A stretch of 64,000 nucleotides of DNA from an uncultured beta proteobacterium (GTDB lineage: Bacteria; Pseudomonadota; Gammaproteobacteria; Burkholderiales; Burkholderiaceae_C): assembly GCA_903838565.1 (NCBI GenBank), contig CAILZB010000081.1:21280-85279 (forward strand), written 5' to 3'. Below, one piece after another: positions 19,580 through 27,250 of the stretch. The position numbers and the translations under genes are program-made. The stretch's first letter is position 1. Each line of letters opens with the position of its first letter. The notes under the pieces were generated by a model. The model was not told the origin of the DNA and ran no database searches. It saw nothing but the letters and a program-made list of their open reading frames with translations.

Positions 19580-21052
19580 ATGCTGTCCGAATTCCTGCTC
19601 TCCGAAATGTCACGCCTGAGTGCGAGCGACGAATTGCCGCTGCATCGCCAGCTCTACGAGGCGCTGCGCCGCGCCATGCTCGGCGGCAAGCTGGTGGCGG
19701 GCGACCGGCTGCCCTCAAGCCGCGAACTTGCGGCTGATCTGAGCCTGTCGCGCAACACCGTGGTGGCGGCACTGAACCAGCTGACCGTCGAGGGCTACCT
19801 GAGCAGCCACATCGGCAGCGGCACCTACGTCAACGACAACGTTCCCAAGGCCCCGTCACAGAAAGCGGGCGGCTTTGCCGGACAGGTGGCGCGGCTGTCG
19901 CAGCGCGGCGCTGCACTGGCAACGCAGTACTGTGCGCACCAGCTGGAGATCCAGCCCTTTACCGGCGGCATCGCCGACTTCAGCGCTTTTCCCACGGCAC
20001 TGTGGCAGCGCCTGCAAAACAAGCACTGGCGCATGAGCTATCCCGACATGCTGGACTACAGCAGTTCAGGTGGCTACGCGCCGCTGCGCCGCGCCGTGGC
20101 CGACTACCTGCGCGTGTTTCGCAGCGTGCAGCTCGACACCGAGCAGGTCATCATCACCAGCGGCACGCAGCAGTCGCTGGAGCTGTGCTCGCAGATGCTG
20201 GCCGACCACGGCAGCACCGTGTGGCTGGAAGATCCCGCGTACTGGGGCGCGGTCAAGGCCTTCATGGCCACGGGCCTGAAGATGCGCGGCATCCGCGTGG
20301 ACGAGGAAGGCATCGCGCCCGAGGCCGCGGACGAGGCCACGCCCCCGCGCCTGATCTATGTCACGCCTTCGCATCAATACCCCACCGGTGCCGTGATGGC
20401 GCTGGCGCGCCGGCACCAGTTGCTGGCGATGGCGCGCAAGCACCAGGCCTGGATTCTGGAGGACGACTACGACAGCGAGTTCCGCTTCAGCGGTCCGCCG
20501 CTCTCCTCGCTGCAGGGGCTGGATCAGGATGCGCGCGTGCTCTACATGGGATCGTTCTCCAAGGTGCTTTACCCCGGTCTCAAGCTGGGCTATCTGGTGG
20601 TTCCAAAACAGATGATCGAGGCGTTCAAGGACGCGCATTACGACCTGAACCGCCCCGGCCAATTGCCGCTGCAGGCGGCGCTGGCGGAGTTCATCGAAAT
20701 GGGGCATTTTTCCAGTGCGCTGCGCCGGGCGAGGCAGAGTTATGCCGAGCGACGACGCTGCCTGCTCGAAGCGCTCAAGCCCTGCCTTGGCAACCGGGCC
20801 CAGATCACCGGCGCCGAACAGGGCTTGCATCTTTGCCTGCGCCTGGCGAACGGCGTAGACGACGTGGCTTTGGCGCAGCGCATCGCCCAGCTCGGCATGG
20901 TCGTGCGCCCGCTGTCGGCGTACTGCATTTCGCGCAGCGACGTCAAGGGCCTGGTGATCGGCTACGGCTACGCGTCGCTGTCGGAAATCGAACGCCTGGG
21001 GCCGCGCCTGGCCAGCACCATCAAGAACGAGGCTGCGCGCCTGGGGCTCTAG
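19580..21052 (+). CDS. MocR/GabR-type transcriptional regulator (GntR HTH fused to aminotransferase fold)
   Basis: A 490-residue fusion. Residues about 10-80 form a GntR winged helix (LPSSRELAADLSLSRNTVVAAL). From about residue 110 a class I aminotransferase-like domain follows, with the PLP lysine in MGSFSKVLYPGLKLGYLV and the aspartate region WILEDDYDSEFRF. Family members (GabR, PdxR, TauR) sense PLP adducts of amines such as GABA. Divergence from puuDA makes it the likely local regulator of putrescine/GABA catabolism. The start is uncertain: ATGs at 19580 and 19607 are in frame and neither has a clear Shine-Dalgarno sequence. Confidence 0.85.
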   Translation: MLSEFLLSEMSRLSASDELPLHRQLYEALRRAMLGGKLVAGDRLPSSRELAADLSLSRNTVVAALNQLTVEGYLSSHIGSGTYVNDNVPKAPSQKAGGFAGQVARLSQRGAALATQYCAHQLEIQPFTGGIADFSAFPTALWQRLQNKHWRMSYPDMLDYSSSGGYAPLRRAVADYLRVFRSVQLDTEQVIITSGTQQSLELCSQMLADHGSTVWLEDPAYWGAVKAFMATGLKMRGIRVDEEGIAPEAADEATPPRLIYVTPSHQYPTGAVMALARRHQLLAMARKHQAWILEDDYDSEFRFSGPPLSSLQGLDQDARVLYMGSFSKVLYPGLKLGYLVVPKQMIEAFKDAHYDLNRPGQLPLQAALAEFIEMGHFSSALRRARQSYAERRRCLLEALKPCLGNRAQITGAEQGLHLCLRLANGVDDVALAQRIAQLGMVVRPLSAYCISRSDVKGLVIGYGYASLSEIERLGPRLASTIKNEAARLGL

Positions 21053-21645
21053 CCGCCACCCATGCTGCCGCCACGGCGCTGGTGCGCCGCACTCTCGGGC
21101 TTGGGGCCCTTGGCCCTGACGTTGTCAGGCGCGTCCTTGCCGCTGAAGTTGAACGACGGGATGGTGGCGAACAGGAGTTGATTCGCAACTCTTTGCTGCT
21201 CCGGGCTCAGGCTCGCATACAGCGTCTTGGCGGCGGACTCCACTTCTTCCAGCGCGGCCAGGCGGTTTTGCATGTTGTCGACCAGCCTGCCCACCTGATG
21301 CACAGCCGTGCTTTCCTGCGACGCCAGCACCGGTTTCTCACGGTAAAAGACATCGGCATATGCGTTCACCTTGTCGGCGTAGGCGTTCCACGGCCCCGCC
21401 TGCTGAGGGCTCAATGCGAGTCGGTCGCGCAATTGCTCCAGCGTGACTTCCAGCTTGCCCCCGGGATTCGAGGTCACCGCGGCGCTTTTCGGAATGGGCG
21501 CATGCAGCGTGGGGCTGAGTCCCTGAGCCGCAGCGAGCACAGGCCCCAGGGCGATCACCAGCCAAAGCAGTTTTTTCAATTTCGATCCTTGCTGCAACAC
21601 GACGAAGAAAAGCCCGAGCTTATCGTCGCACCGACTGCCGATCAT
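21049..21645 (-). CDS. Small periplasmic protein with LTXXQ (Spy/CpxP-like) features
   Basis: A predicted exported protein of about 175-198 residues. The hydrophobic segment LLWLVIALGPVLAAAQ is a signal peptide; translation may begin nearer to it than the ATG at 21645. The mature part is helical, with motifs LALSPQQAGPWNAYADKV and LSPEQQRVANQL. These resemble the LTXXQ helices of Spy/CpxP periplasmic chaperones. The tail is basic and glycine-rich. It converges with the regulator gene, overlapping its stop by 4 bases. A link to polyamine metabolism is not evident. Confidence 0.55.
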   Translation of the reverse strand: MIGSRCDDKLGLFFVVLQQGSKLKKLLWLVIALGPVLAAAQGLSPTLHAPIPKSAAVTSNPGGKLEVTLEQLRDRLALSPQQAGPWNAYADKVNAYADVFYREKPVLASQESTAVHQVGRLVDNMQNRLAALEEVESAAKTLYASLSPEQQRVANQLLFATIPSFNFSGKDAPDNVRAKGPKPESAAHQRRGGSMGGG

Positions 21646-21726
21646 TGGCTACAGGGCAAAGAAATGTGAAGTCGGTTTCAGCTGAGGTCAGCGCTCTGGC
21701 CTGTCCCGAAAAACACCCCTGATCAG

Positions 21727-21775
21727 TTGAGGACAGAGCACGCTCACTGCGTGTAGCTTTGGTCTGTCCCGCAAG
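21727..21775. repeat. Dispersed hairpin element, copy B
   Basis: A 49-bp relative of copy A with the same ends (TTGAGGACAGAGC and GGTCTGTCCCGCAAG) and a varied middle. It begins 3 bases past the stop codon of the GS-like gene to its right, exactly as copy A does at puuA. Confidence 0.75.
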
Positions 21776-21778
21776 CTA

Positions 21779-23116
21779 TCAGCACTGCCCCACCAGCCAC
21801 TGTCTCTCCCAGGCGGTAATGTGGCGGTCAAAGTGTTCGCACTCCATCTGCTTCGTGCCGACGAAGATGCGCACGAACTCCTCGCCCAGCAACTGCCGGG
21901 CCAACGCGCTGCACTGCATCCGCGCCAGGGCTTCGGGCAAGCTGTAGGCCAGCGCCGGATCGAGCGTAGCCGGTGCCTGGCCTGCGGGCACCGGGCTTGA
22001 GGCCTGCAACTGCTGGTCCAGGCCATGCCAGCCCGCTGCCAGCGTCGCGGCGATCACCAGGTAGGGGTTGGTATCGGCGCCGGCCAAACGCGTCTCCAGG
22101 CGCCGCGCCTGCGGCACGGACGGGGGCACGCGCAGCCCGGCGAGGCGGTGGTCATAACCCCACTGCACGTTGGCCGGCGACTCGGCGTGCGGCGAGAAGC
22201 GGCGAAAGGAATTGACCGTGGGGCACAACATCGGCAGCAGTTGCGGCAGCAGCGCCTGCTGCCCAGCGATGAAGTGCTCGAACAGGGGCGTGGCGCTGCC
22301 GTCGGCTGCGCTGAAGATGTTGGCGCGGGTGTGCGCATCGACGACGCTCTGGTGCACGTGCATGGAGCTGCCTTCGTCGCCCTCGATCGGTTTGGCCATA
22401 AAGACCGCCAGCAGGCCGTGGCGCAAGGCCACCTCGCGCACCGCACGCTTGAACAGAAAGGCCTGGTCCGCCACTTCCAGTGCCGGCCCATGCACCAGGT
22501 TGATCTCGAACTGGCTCACGCCGACCTCGTGCAGCCAGGTGTCGGTGCGCACGCCCAGCACCTGCAGCGCGCTGGCCAGTTCGGTGAAGAAGGCACCCTG
22601 CCCTTCGAGCGCGTCCAGCGTATAGGCGTTGGGACCGCACTCGCGCCGGCCATCGCGCCCGGTCGGTGCGGCAAACGGCTGCGCCGGATCTGGATTCAGC
22701 GCGAACAGGTAGAACTCGATCTCGGGCGCCACCACCGGCTCCCAGCCTCGGCTCTCGTACAAGGCGAGCACGCGCTTCAAGACGTTGCGCGGCGCAAACG
22801 CCGTCGGCGTTCCGTCCAGATCAAAGCAGTCGTGCAGCGCCAGCGCGCGCGGCGGATTCGCCCAGGGGACGGGACGCAGCGAACCGGCAACCGGGACCAG
22901 GCGCAGGTCCGGGTCGCCGTCGGCGTAAAGCTCGGGCAACCAGTCGCGGTTGAGCGTGGTGGCGCAGATGGCGCGCGCCACGCGCAGGTCCTGGCCCGCG
23001 GCAAAGGCCTTCGCCGGCAGGCTTTTGCCGCGGCCGACGCCGGTCAAGTCGGCAAAAAGGCATTCAACATCCTGCACCGGATGCTGGGCAAAAAATTCAG
23101 CGACGGTTTGAGTCAT
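21779..23116 (-). CDS. Second PuuA-like glutamine synthetase-family ligase
   Basis: About 445 residues, with VECLFADLTGVGRGKSLP, APEIEFYLFAL, EVGVSQFEINLVHG, GSSMHVHQSV and DTNPYLVIAATLA. It is paralogous to PuuA, but the NRT-type arginine motif is changed to YDHRLAGLRVP. It probably glutamylates a polyamine or other amine. It lies 58 bases downstream of the PuuB-like oxidase, giving a speB-puuB-GS unit. The start could also be the ATG at 23146; no strong ribosome-binding site separates the two. Confidence 0.8.
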   Translation of the reverse strand: MTQTVAEFFAQHPVQDVECLFADLTGVGRGKSLPAKAFAAGQDLRVARAICATTLNRDWLPELYADGDPDLRLVPVAGSLRPVPWANPPRALALHDCFDLDGTPTAFAPRNVLKRVLALYESRGWEPVVAPEIEFYLFALNPDPAQPFAAPTGRDGRRECGPNAYTLDALEGQGAFFTELASALQVLGVRTDTWLHEVGVSQFEINLVHGPALEVADQAFLFKRAVREVALRHGLLAVFMAKPIEGDEGSSMHVHQSVVDAHTRANIFSAADGSATPLFEHFIAGQQALLPQLLPMLCPTVNSFRRFSPHAESPANVQWGYDHRLAGLRVPPSVPQARRLETRLAGADTNPYLVIAATLAAGWHGLDQQLQASSPVPAGQAPATLDPALAYSLPEALARMQCSALARQLLGEEFVRIFVGTKQMECEHFDRHITAWERQWLVGQC

Positions 23117-23174
23117 GGGTGTGGAGAGAGCGTGTGAAACGGGCATCATAGGCGGCGCAACGCCAACCTGAAAG

Positions 23175-24485
23175 TCAGAGCAGATCCTTGAGCCGGTGGT
23201 ACAGCGTTCCCAGCACCAGGCTGGGCATGCGCAACATCGGTCCGCCAGGGAAGTTGCGGTGTTGCAGGCGCGCGAACACGTCAAAGCGCTCGGCCTGGCC
23301 CGCCACCGCCTCGGCCACCAGTCGTCCGCCGAGCACGGTCGCTGCGACGCCGTGACCGCTGAAGCCCTGCAGGTAATACAGGTTGCTGCCTAGCCGGCCG
23401 AAGTCGGGTGCGCGGTTCATGCTGATGTCGACAAAGCCGCCCCAGACAAACTCCACCGCAGCGTCGGCCAGAGCCGGAAACACCTGCACCATGCGCTGAC
23501 GCATCACGTCCTTCAGATTCGAAGGCGTGCCCGTGGTGTAGCTCACGCGACCGCCGAACAGCATGCGGTGGTCGGCGCTGAAGCGGAAATAGTCGAGCAC
23601 GAAGTTGTTGTCGCAGGCCGAGGCCTTGCTCGGAATGATGCGCTGGCACAGCGCCGGATCGAGCGGCGCCGTGGCGATCATGTAGGTTCCCACCGGCATG
23701 ATGCGCGGTGTCAGCTCGGGTGCCACCTTGGGGCCGTATTCACCCAGCGTGCAGTTGCCGGCCAGCACACCAAAGCGCGCCGTGACGCGGCCCTGCGCCG
23801 TGCTGGCCACGAGCTTGTCACCGCGCTCGATCGCGGTCACGGGTGAGTGCTCGAAGATCTTCACACCGAGTCGTCGCGCTGCCGCCGCCAGCCCCAGCGC
23901 CAGCTTGAGCGGATGCAGATGCCCGGAGACCGGCTCGAAGGCGGCGGCGCAATAGCGCGGACTGTCGATGTGCTGGCGCACTTCGTCGCCGGTGTAGATC
24001 CGGCTCTCGAAACCGTAGTCGTCGCGCAGCTCCTGCATGTCGGCCTCAAGCGCCCTGGCCTTGCGCGGTGAATCCGCCACGTGCAGATAACCATGCACGC
24101 GGTCGCACTCGATGTGATGCTGCTCGATATGGCCGTCGAGCAGGCGGATCGACTCCATCGACATGTCCCAGGCGCGGCCCGCGTCGGCCTTGCCAAGTTG
24201 ATCGACATAGGGTTGCTGGCCGCTGGCGAAGCCCACGATCGCCTGGCCGCCATTGCGCCCCGAGGCGCCGCTGCCCACGCGGTCGGCCTCCAGCACCACC
24301 ACGCTCATGCCACGTTGCGCCAGCTCGATCGCGGCGCTCAGACCGGCATAGCCTGCGCCGACCACCACGGCATCGGCCTGCACTGCGCCGGCGAGCGGCG
24401 CGCCCACCGGTTCGCGCTGCACGCTGGCCTCGTAATAGCTGGTCTGATTCAGTTGGGTGTCGGAATTCAGCAGGGAAGTTTTCAT
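23175..24485 (-). CDS. puuB: Gamma-glutamylputrescine oxidase-like FAD oxidoreductase
   Basis: A DAO-fold flavoenzyme of 436 residues. The FAD-binding motif is VVVGAGYAGLSAAIELAQRG (about residues 38-57), with GSGASGRNGGQAIVGF following. The C-terminal block YYLQGFSGHGVAATVLGGRL is typical of PuuB/OrdL. It oxidises gamma-glutamylputrescine to the aldehyde, releasing ammonia and hydrogen peroxide. The ATG at 24485 overlaps the speB stop as ATGA, so the start is well supported and translation is coupled to agmatinase. Confidence 0.88.
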   Translation of the reverse strand: MKTSLLNSDTQLNQTSYYEASVQREPVGAPLAGAVQADAVVVGAGYAGLSAAIELAQRGMSVVVLEADRVGSGASGRNGGQAIVGFASGQQPYVDQLGKADAGRAWDMSMESIRLLDGHIEQHHIECDRVHGYLHVADSPRKARALEADMQELRDDYGFESRIYTGDEVRQHIDSPRYCAAAFEPVSGHLHPLKLALGLAAAARRLGVKIFEHSPVTAIERGDKLVASTAQGRVTARFGVLAGNCTLGEYGPKVAPELTPRIMPVGTYMIATAPLDPALCQRIIPSKASACDNNFVLDYFRFSADHRMLFGGRVSYTTGTPSNLKDVMRQRMVQVFPALADAAVEFVWGGFVDISMNRAPDFGRLGSNLYYLQGFSGHGVAATVLGGRLVAEAVAGQAERFDVFARLQHRNFPGGPMLRMPSLVLGTLYHRLKDLL

Positions 24486-25426
24486 GATATTTGTGCTCCG
24501 GCGGACGCGCGCTTGGCGACCTGTCCGCATAAATAGGTCCAGACGAAAGTGGCGGCCGCGTTGCTCGTGAGTTCGGCATGGTCATAGGCCGGAGCCACTT
24601 CCACGCAGTCCATGGCAACGAAGTTGAGCGGCGAAAGCTCTTCGAGCAGCGTGAGCACCTGCGAACTCGTCATGCCGCCGGGCTCGGGCGTACCGGTGCC
24701 GGGGGCAAAGGCCGGGTCCAGGCAGTCGATGTCCAGCGTCAGATAGCAGGGCCGCTGCCCCAGGCGCGCCTGGATGGCGTCGATCACCGGCTGCAGCGCG
24801 TCGCCGTCCCTGCCGCGCAGCTGGCGCGCGGTGTAGATCAGACCCCCCTGGTCCTGCACGTACTCGCGTGCCGAGCGCTCGCCGCTGGAACGCAAGCCGA
24901 TCTGCACGCTGTGCGCCGGACTGACGAGCCCCTCCTGCAGCGCCTCAAAGGTCCAGGTGCCGTGGCCCGAGGGCTCACCGAAGTGATCCGGCCAGGTGTC
25001 GCAGTGCGCGTCGAAGTGGATCAGCGCCAGCGGCTCGCCGCCGTTGCGCGCCTTGGCGGCGCGCAGCAGCGCCAGCGTCACCGAATGGTCGCCGCCCAGA
25101 AACACGCAGTGCTGGCGCGCCATCAGCTGTGCCGCCTGGGTCTGGATCTGCGCGCGCACCGTCGCAAGCGGCGAAGCGTTGGAGAGCAGCATATCGCCCG
25201 CATCGCCCAGCAAGCCCAGCGGCGACACGTTGAAGTGCGGATGAATGCCGTCGCACAGCATGAGCGAGGCACGGCGTATTTCCTGCGGGCCAAAGCGCGC
25301 GCCCGGCCGGTTCGTGACCGCGCCGTCAAACGGCACACCGGCCACGGCAAAGGGCTGTGCGTCCAGAACGGGACAGGCCAGGAATCGGTTGCCATTGCTG
25401 GCGTAGGCGAAATGGGCAGGGTTCAT
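24482..25426 (-). CDS. speB: Agmatinase (ureohydrolase)
   Basis: A manganese ureohydrolase of 314 residues converting agmatine to putrescine and urea. Metal-binding motifs are FLGGDHSVTLALL, ALIHFDAHCDTW and LDIDCLDPAFAPGTGTPEPG. The ATG at 25426 is preceded by GAGGA 6 bases upstream; an upstream in-frame ATG at 25456 is less likely. It is the first gene of the speB-puuB-GS unit and supplies putrescine from arginine-derived agmatine. Guanidinobutyrase is a close relative and a possible alternative; either product would enter the same route. Confidence 0.87.
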   Translation of the reverse strand: MNPAHFAYASNGNRFLACPVLDAQPFAVAGVPFDGAVTNRPGARFGPQEIRRASLMLCDGIHPHFNVSPLGLLGDAGDMLLSNASPLATVRAQIQTQAAQLMARQHCVFLGGDHSVTLALLRAAKARNGGEPLALIHFDAHCDTWPDHFGEPSGHGTWTFEALQEGLVSPAHSVQIGLRSSGERSAREYVQDQGGLIYTARQLRGRDGDALQPVIDAIQARLGQRPCYLTLDIDCLDPAFAPGTGTPEPGGMTSSQVLTLLEELSPLNFVAMDCVEVAPAYDHAELTSNAAATFVWTYLCGQVAKRASAGAQIS

Positions 25427-25428
25427 GT

Positions 25429-25450
25429 TGTCCTCAAATTGTTGAGGACA
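25429..25450 (-). promoter_or_regulatory. Hairpin covering the speB ribosome-binding site
   Basis: Perfect 9-bp arms TGTCCTCAA (25429-25437) and TTGAGGACA (25442-25450) around a 4-base loop. On the minus-strand RNA the downstream arm holds the GAGGA Shine-Dalgarno of speB, 2 bases before its ATG. The upstream arm belongs to hairpin element copy C, so the two structures cannot form together. Confidence 0.55.
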
Positions 25451-25492
25451 GAGCAAAGCTCGCTGCGCGTAGCTCTTGGTCTGTCCCGCAAA
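25442..25492. repeat. Dispersed hairpin element, copy C
   Basis: A 51-bp relative of copies A and B, in the speB leader rather than after a stop codon. It shares the ends TTGAGGACAGAGC and TTGGTCTGTCCCGCAA. On the minus strand it lies just upstream of the speB ribosome-binding site. Confidence 0.75.
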
Positions 25493-25619
25493 GTCTCACT
25501 GGTGGTGAAAGTGCAGTGGCGAACGGTAGCTCAGATCCCGCGCCGAATCAGGTCCAATTTGCCGCGGACACGGGCACCCACTGCGGCGGCCCGGCAGCGC
25601 GCGGCAATAATCGACCCGC

Positions 25620-26549
25620 ATGCAGCCACATGGAACCCATCGCTTGAACCCCAACACTGCCCGCCTGCGCGCCTACCTGTGCCTGGCCCTGAGCATGTCC
25701 CTGGTGGGAAGCTACGTGGCGCTGTCCAAACCGCTGGTGGCTGCCCTGCCGGTGTTTCTGCTGGCGTGGCTGCGCTTTGGCATCGGCGCACTGGCAATGC
25801 CACACTGGCTGAAGAAGCCCGCGAACGAGGCACCCATGACGCGCCAGACCCGTCAACTGCTTTTTCTGGAATCCTTTCTGGGCAACTTTCTGTTCACCAT
25901 CTGCATGCTGTTCGGCGTGAGCCTGACGAGCGCAGTCTCCGCGGGCGTGATCATGGCGGCCATTCCCGCGGTGGTGGCGCTGCTGAGTTGGTTGCTGCTG
26001 CGCGAACACATCAACACTCGCGTCTGGGGCGGCGTCGCTTGCGCTGCGCTGGGCATTGCGCTGCTCGCGCTGTCGAAAACCGGATCTTCCTCCGAGCCGC
26101 AGGCGAACCACGCGCTGTGGGGCAATCTGCTGGTCTTTGCCGCGGTGCTGTGCGAAGCGGCCTACGCCGTCATCGGGAAAAAGCTCACCGGCGCGTTGGC
26201 GCCCAGGCGCATCACCGCCCTCATCAACCTGTGGGGCTTGGCGCTGATGACGCCCATGGGCCTGTACTACGCGCTGAGGTTTGACTTTGGCGCCGTGTCC
26301 CTGGGCCTGTGGGCCCTGCTGCTGTTTTACGCTCTGGCAGCGAGCGTCTGGACCGTGTGGCTGTGGATGACAGGCCTGAAGACCGTACCCGCGGCGCTGG
26401 GCGGCGTGTTCACCGTGATGCTGCCGATTTCGGCGGCCCTGGTCGGTGTGCTGGTGTTGGGCGAGCAGGTTTCGGCCCTGCAAATGCTGGCGTTTGCCAT
26501 CGCCTTGCTGGGAGTGGTGTTGGCGACACTGCCAAGCAAGTCAGCCTGA
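25620..26549 (+). CDS. EamA/DMT-family membrane transporter
   Basis: A 309-residue integral membrane protein with about ten hydrophobic segments arranged as two EamA repeats. The repeats end in LGIALLALSKTG and LLGVVLATLPSK, and the loop SVSAGVIMAAIPAVVALLSWLLLRE is typical. It should export or exchange small metabolites across the inner membrane. It diverges from speB across about 190 bases. Amino-acid or amine efflux is plausible, but the substrate is unknown. An internal Met may be the real start. Confidence 0.82.
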   Translation: MQPHGTHRLNPNTARLRAYLCLALSMSLVGSYVALSKPLVAALPVFLLAWLRFGIGALAMPHWLKKPANEAPMTRQTRQLLFLESFLGNFLFTICMLFGVSLTSAVSAGVIMAAIPAVVALLSWLLLREHINTRVWGGVACAALGIALLALSKTGSSSEPQANHALWGNLLVFAAVLCEAAYAVIGKKLTGALAPRRITALINLWGLALMTPMGLYYALRFDFGAVSLGLWALLLFYALAASVWTVWLWMTGLKTVPAALGGVFTVMLPISAALVGVLVLGEQVSALQMLAFAIALLGVVLATLPSKSA

Positions 26550-26653
26550 TCCAGCAGGTTGGTTGATCGGGTCTTGCGCCGAGTGCGCGCTGGGTTTTGC
26601 CCCGTTTCGCCCAGGCGGGCGAGGCCTTGTCGGGATGTGCGCCCGACTGCGCA

Positions 26654-27126
26654 CTCACTTTCTCTTGCGTCGCCAAGAGAAAGTAAGCAAAGAGAAGGCG
26701 CCCCCGCTGTCTGCGTCCCTACGCTTCGCTGCGGGCAACCTGTGCTGCTCACAAAACGGGGGCGATACGCAAACTCGCTTCGCTCAAACATGCGTCTCGC
26801 TGATCCCCGTTTTGCTGCGCTGCTCGGCGCATACAGAGGGGGAAGTCCCGATGCAAAGTCCAACAGCCTGAAACAAATCCCACAAGGACGCGGCACGGCG
26901 CGTCCTTGTGGGATTCTGCATTCGGTATTGGTCTTTGGTTTTCCCGCCGTTATGAGGAGACGAGACGCGCAGGTGCAGCCGGATCAGGGCTGGCGTTGTT
27001 TGAGCGAAGCGAGTTTAGCCAGACCCCGGCTGCGCCGAGCATCGCAGTGTGCCCGCGCAGCGGGCCGACGAATCCGGCTCGCCTTCTCTTTGCTTACTTT
27101 CTCTTGGCGAAGCAAGAGAAAGTAAG
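26654..27126. repeat. 473-bp segment with 46-bp inverted ends
   Basis: The left end (26654-26699) and the right end (27081-27126, inverted) agree at 44 of 46 positions. Each end also holds its own hairpin, CTTTCTCTTG paired with CAAGAGAAAG. No transposase is encoded inside. It could be a non-autonomous mobile element or a pair of dispersed repeats. Confidence 0.65.
26876..26915. repeat. 17-bp perfect hairpin
   Basis: Arms 26876-26892 and 26899-26915 are perfect reverse complements around a 6-base loop. The stem is strong, but neither side has a good T-run. A Rho-independent terminator is therefore not clear. Confidence 0.6.
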
Positions 27127-27250
27127 TCGCCCGCCGGGGCGAGACCCGGCATGCCTCGCGGGCCAAGCAAGCAAACAAACAACCACCACATCGACCCGTC
27201 GTGCCGACATCCCTGCAAAGCGCGCCCTCGGCGCAAGACCCCAAAAAAAC

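Larger units (their letters stand above)
26550..27250. other. Repeat-rich intergenic region, no convincing gene
   Basis: This 0.7-kb gap is built of inverted repeats. The frames that cross it are rich in R, S and P and are not supported as genes. It contains a pair of 46-bp inverted copies and a 17-bp perfect hairpin, listed separately. The segments GCTTCGCTCAAAC and GTTTGAGCGAAGC face each other at about 26780 and 27000. Such composite intergenic repeats are common in Comamonadaceae-type genomes. Confidence 0.6.

Noticed and set aside
25496..25560. Possible remnant C-terminus of a lost gene (frame ending SYRSPLHFHHQ) before element C
   Set aside because: The tail is short, abuts the divergent EamA gene and has no recognisable match; chance coding is more likely. 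It is noted because copies A and B do follow real stop codons.
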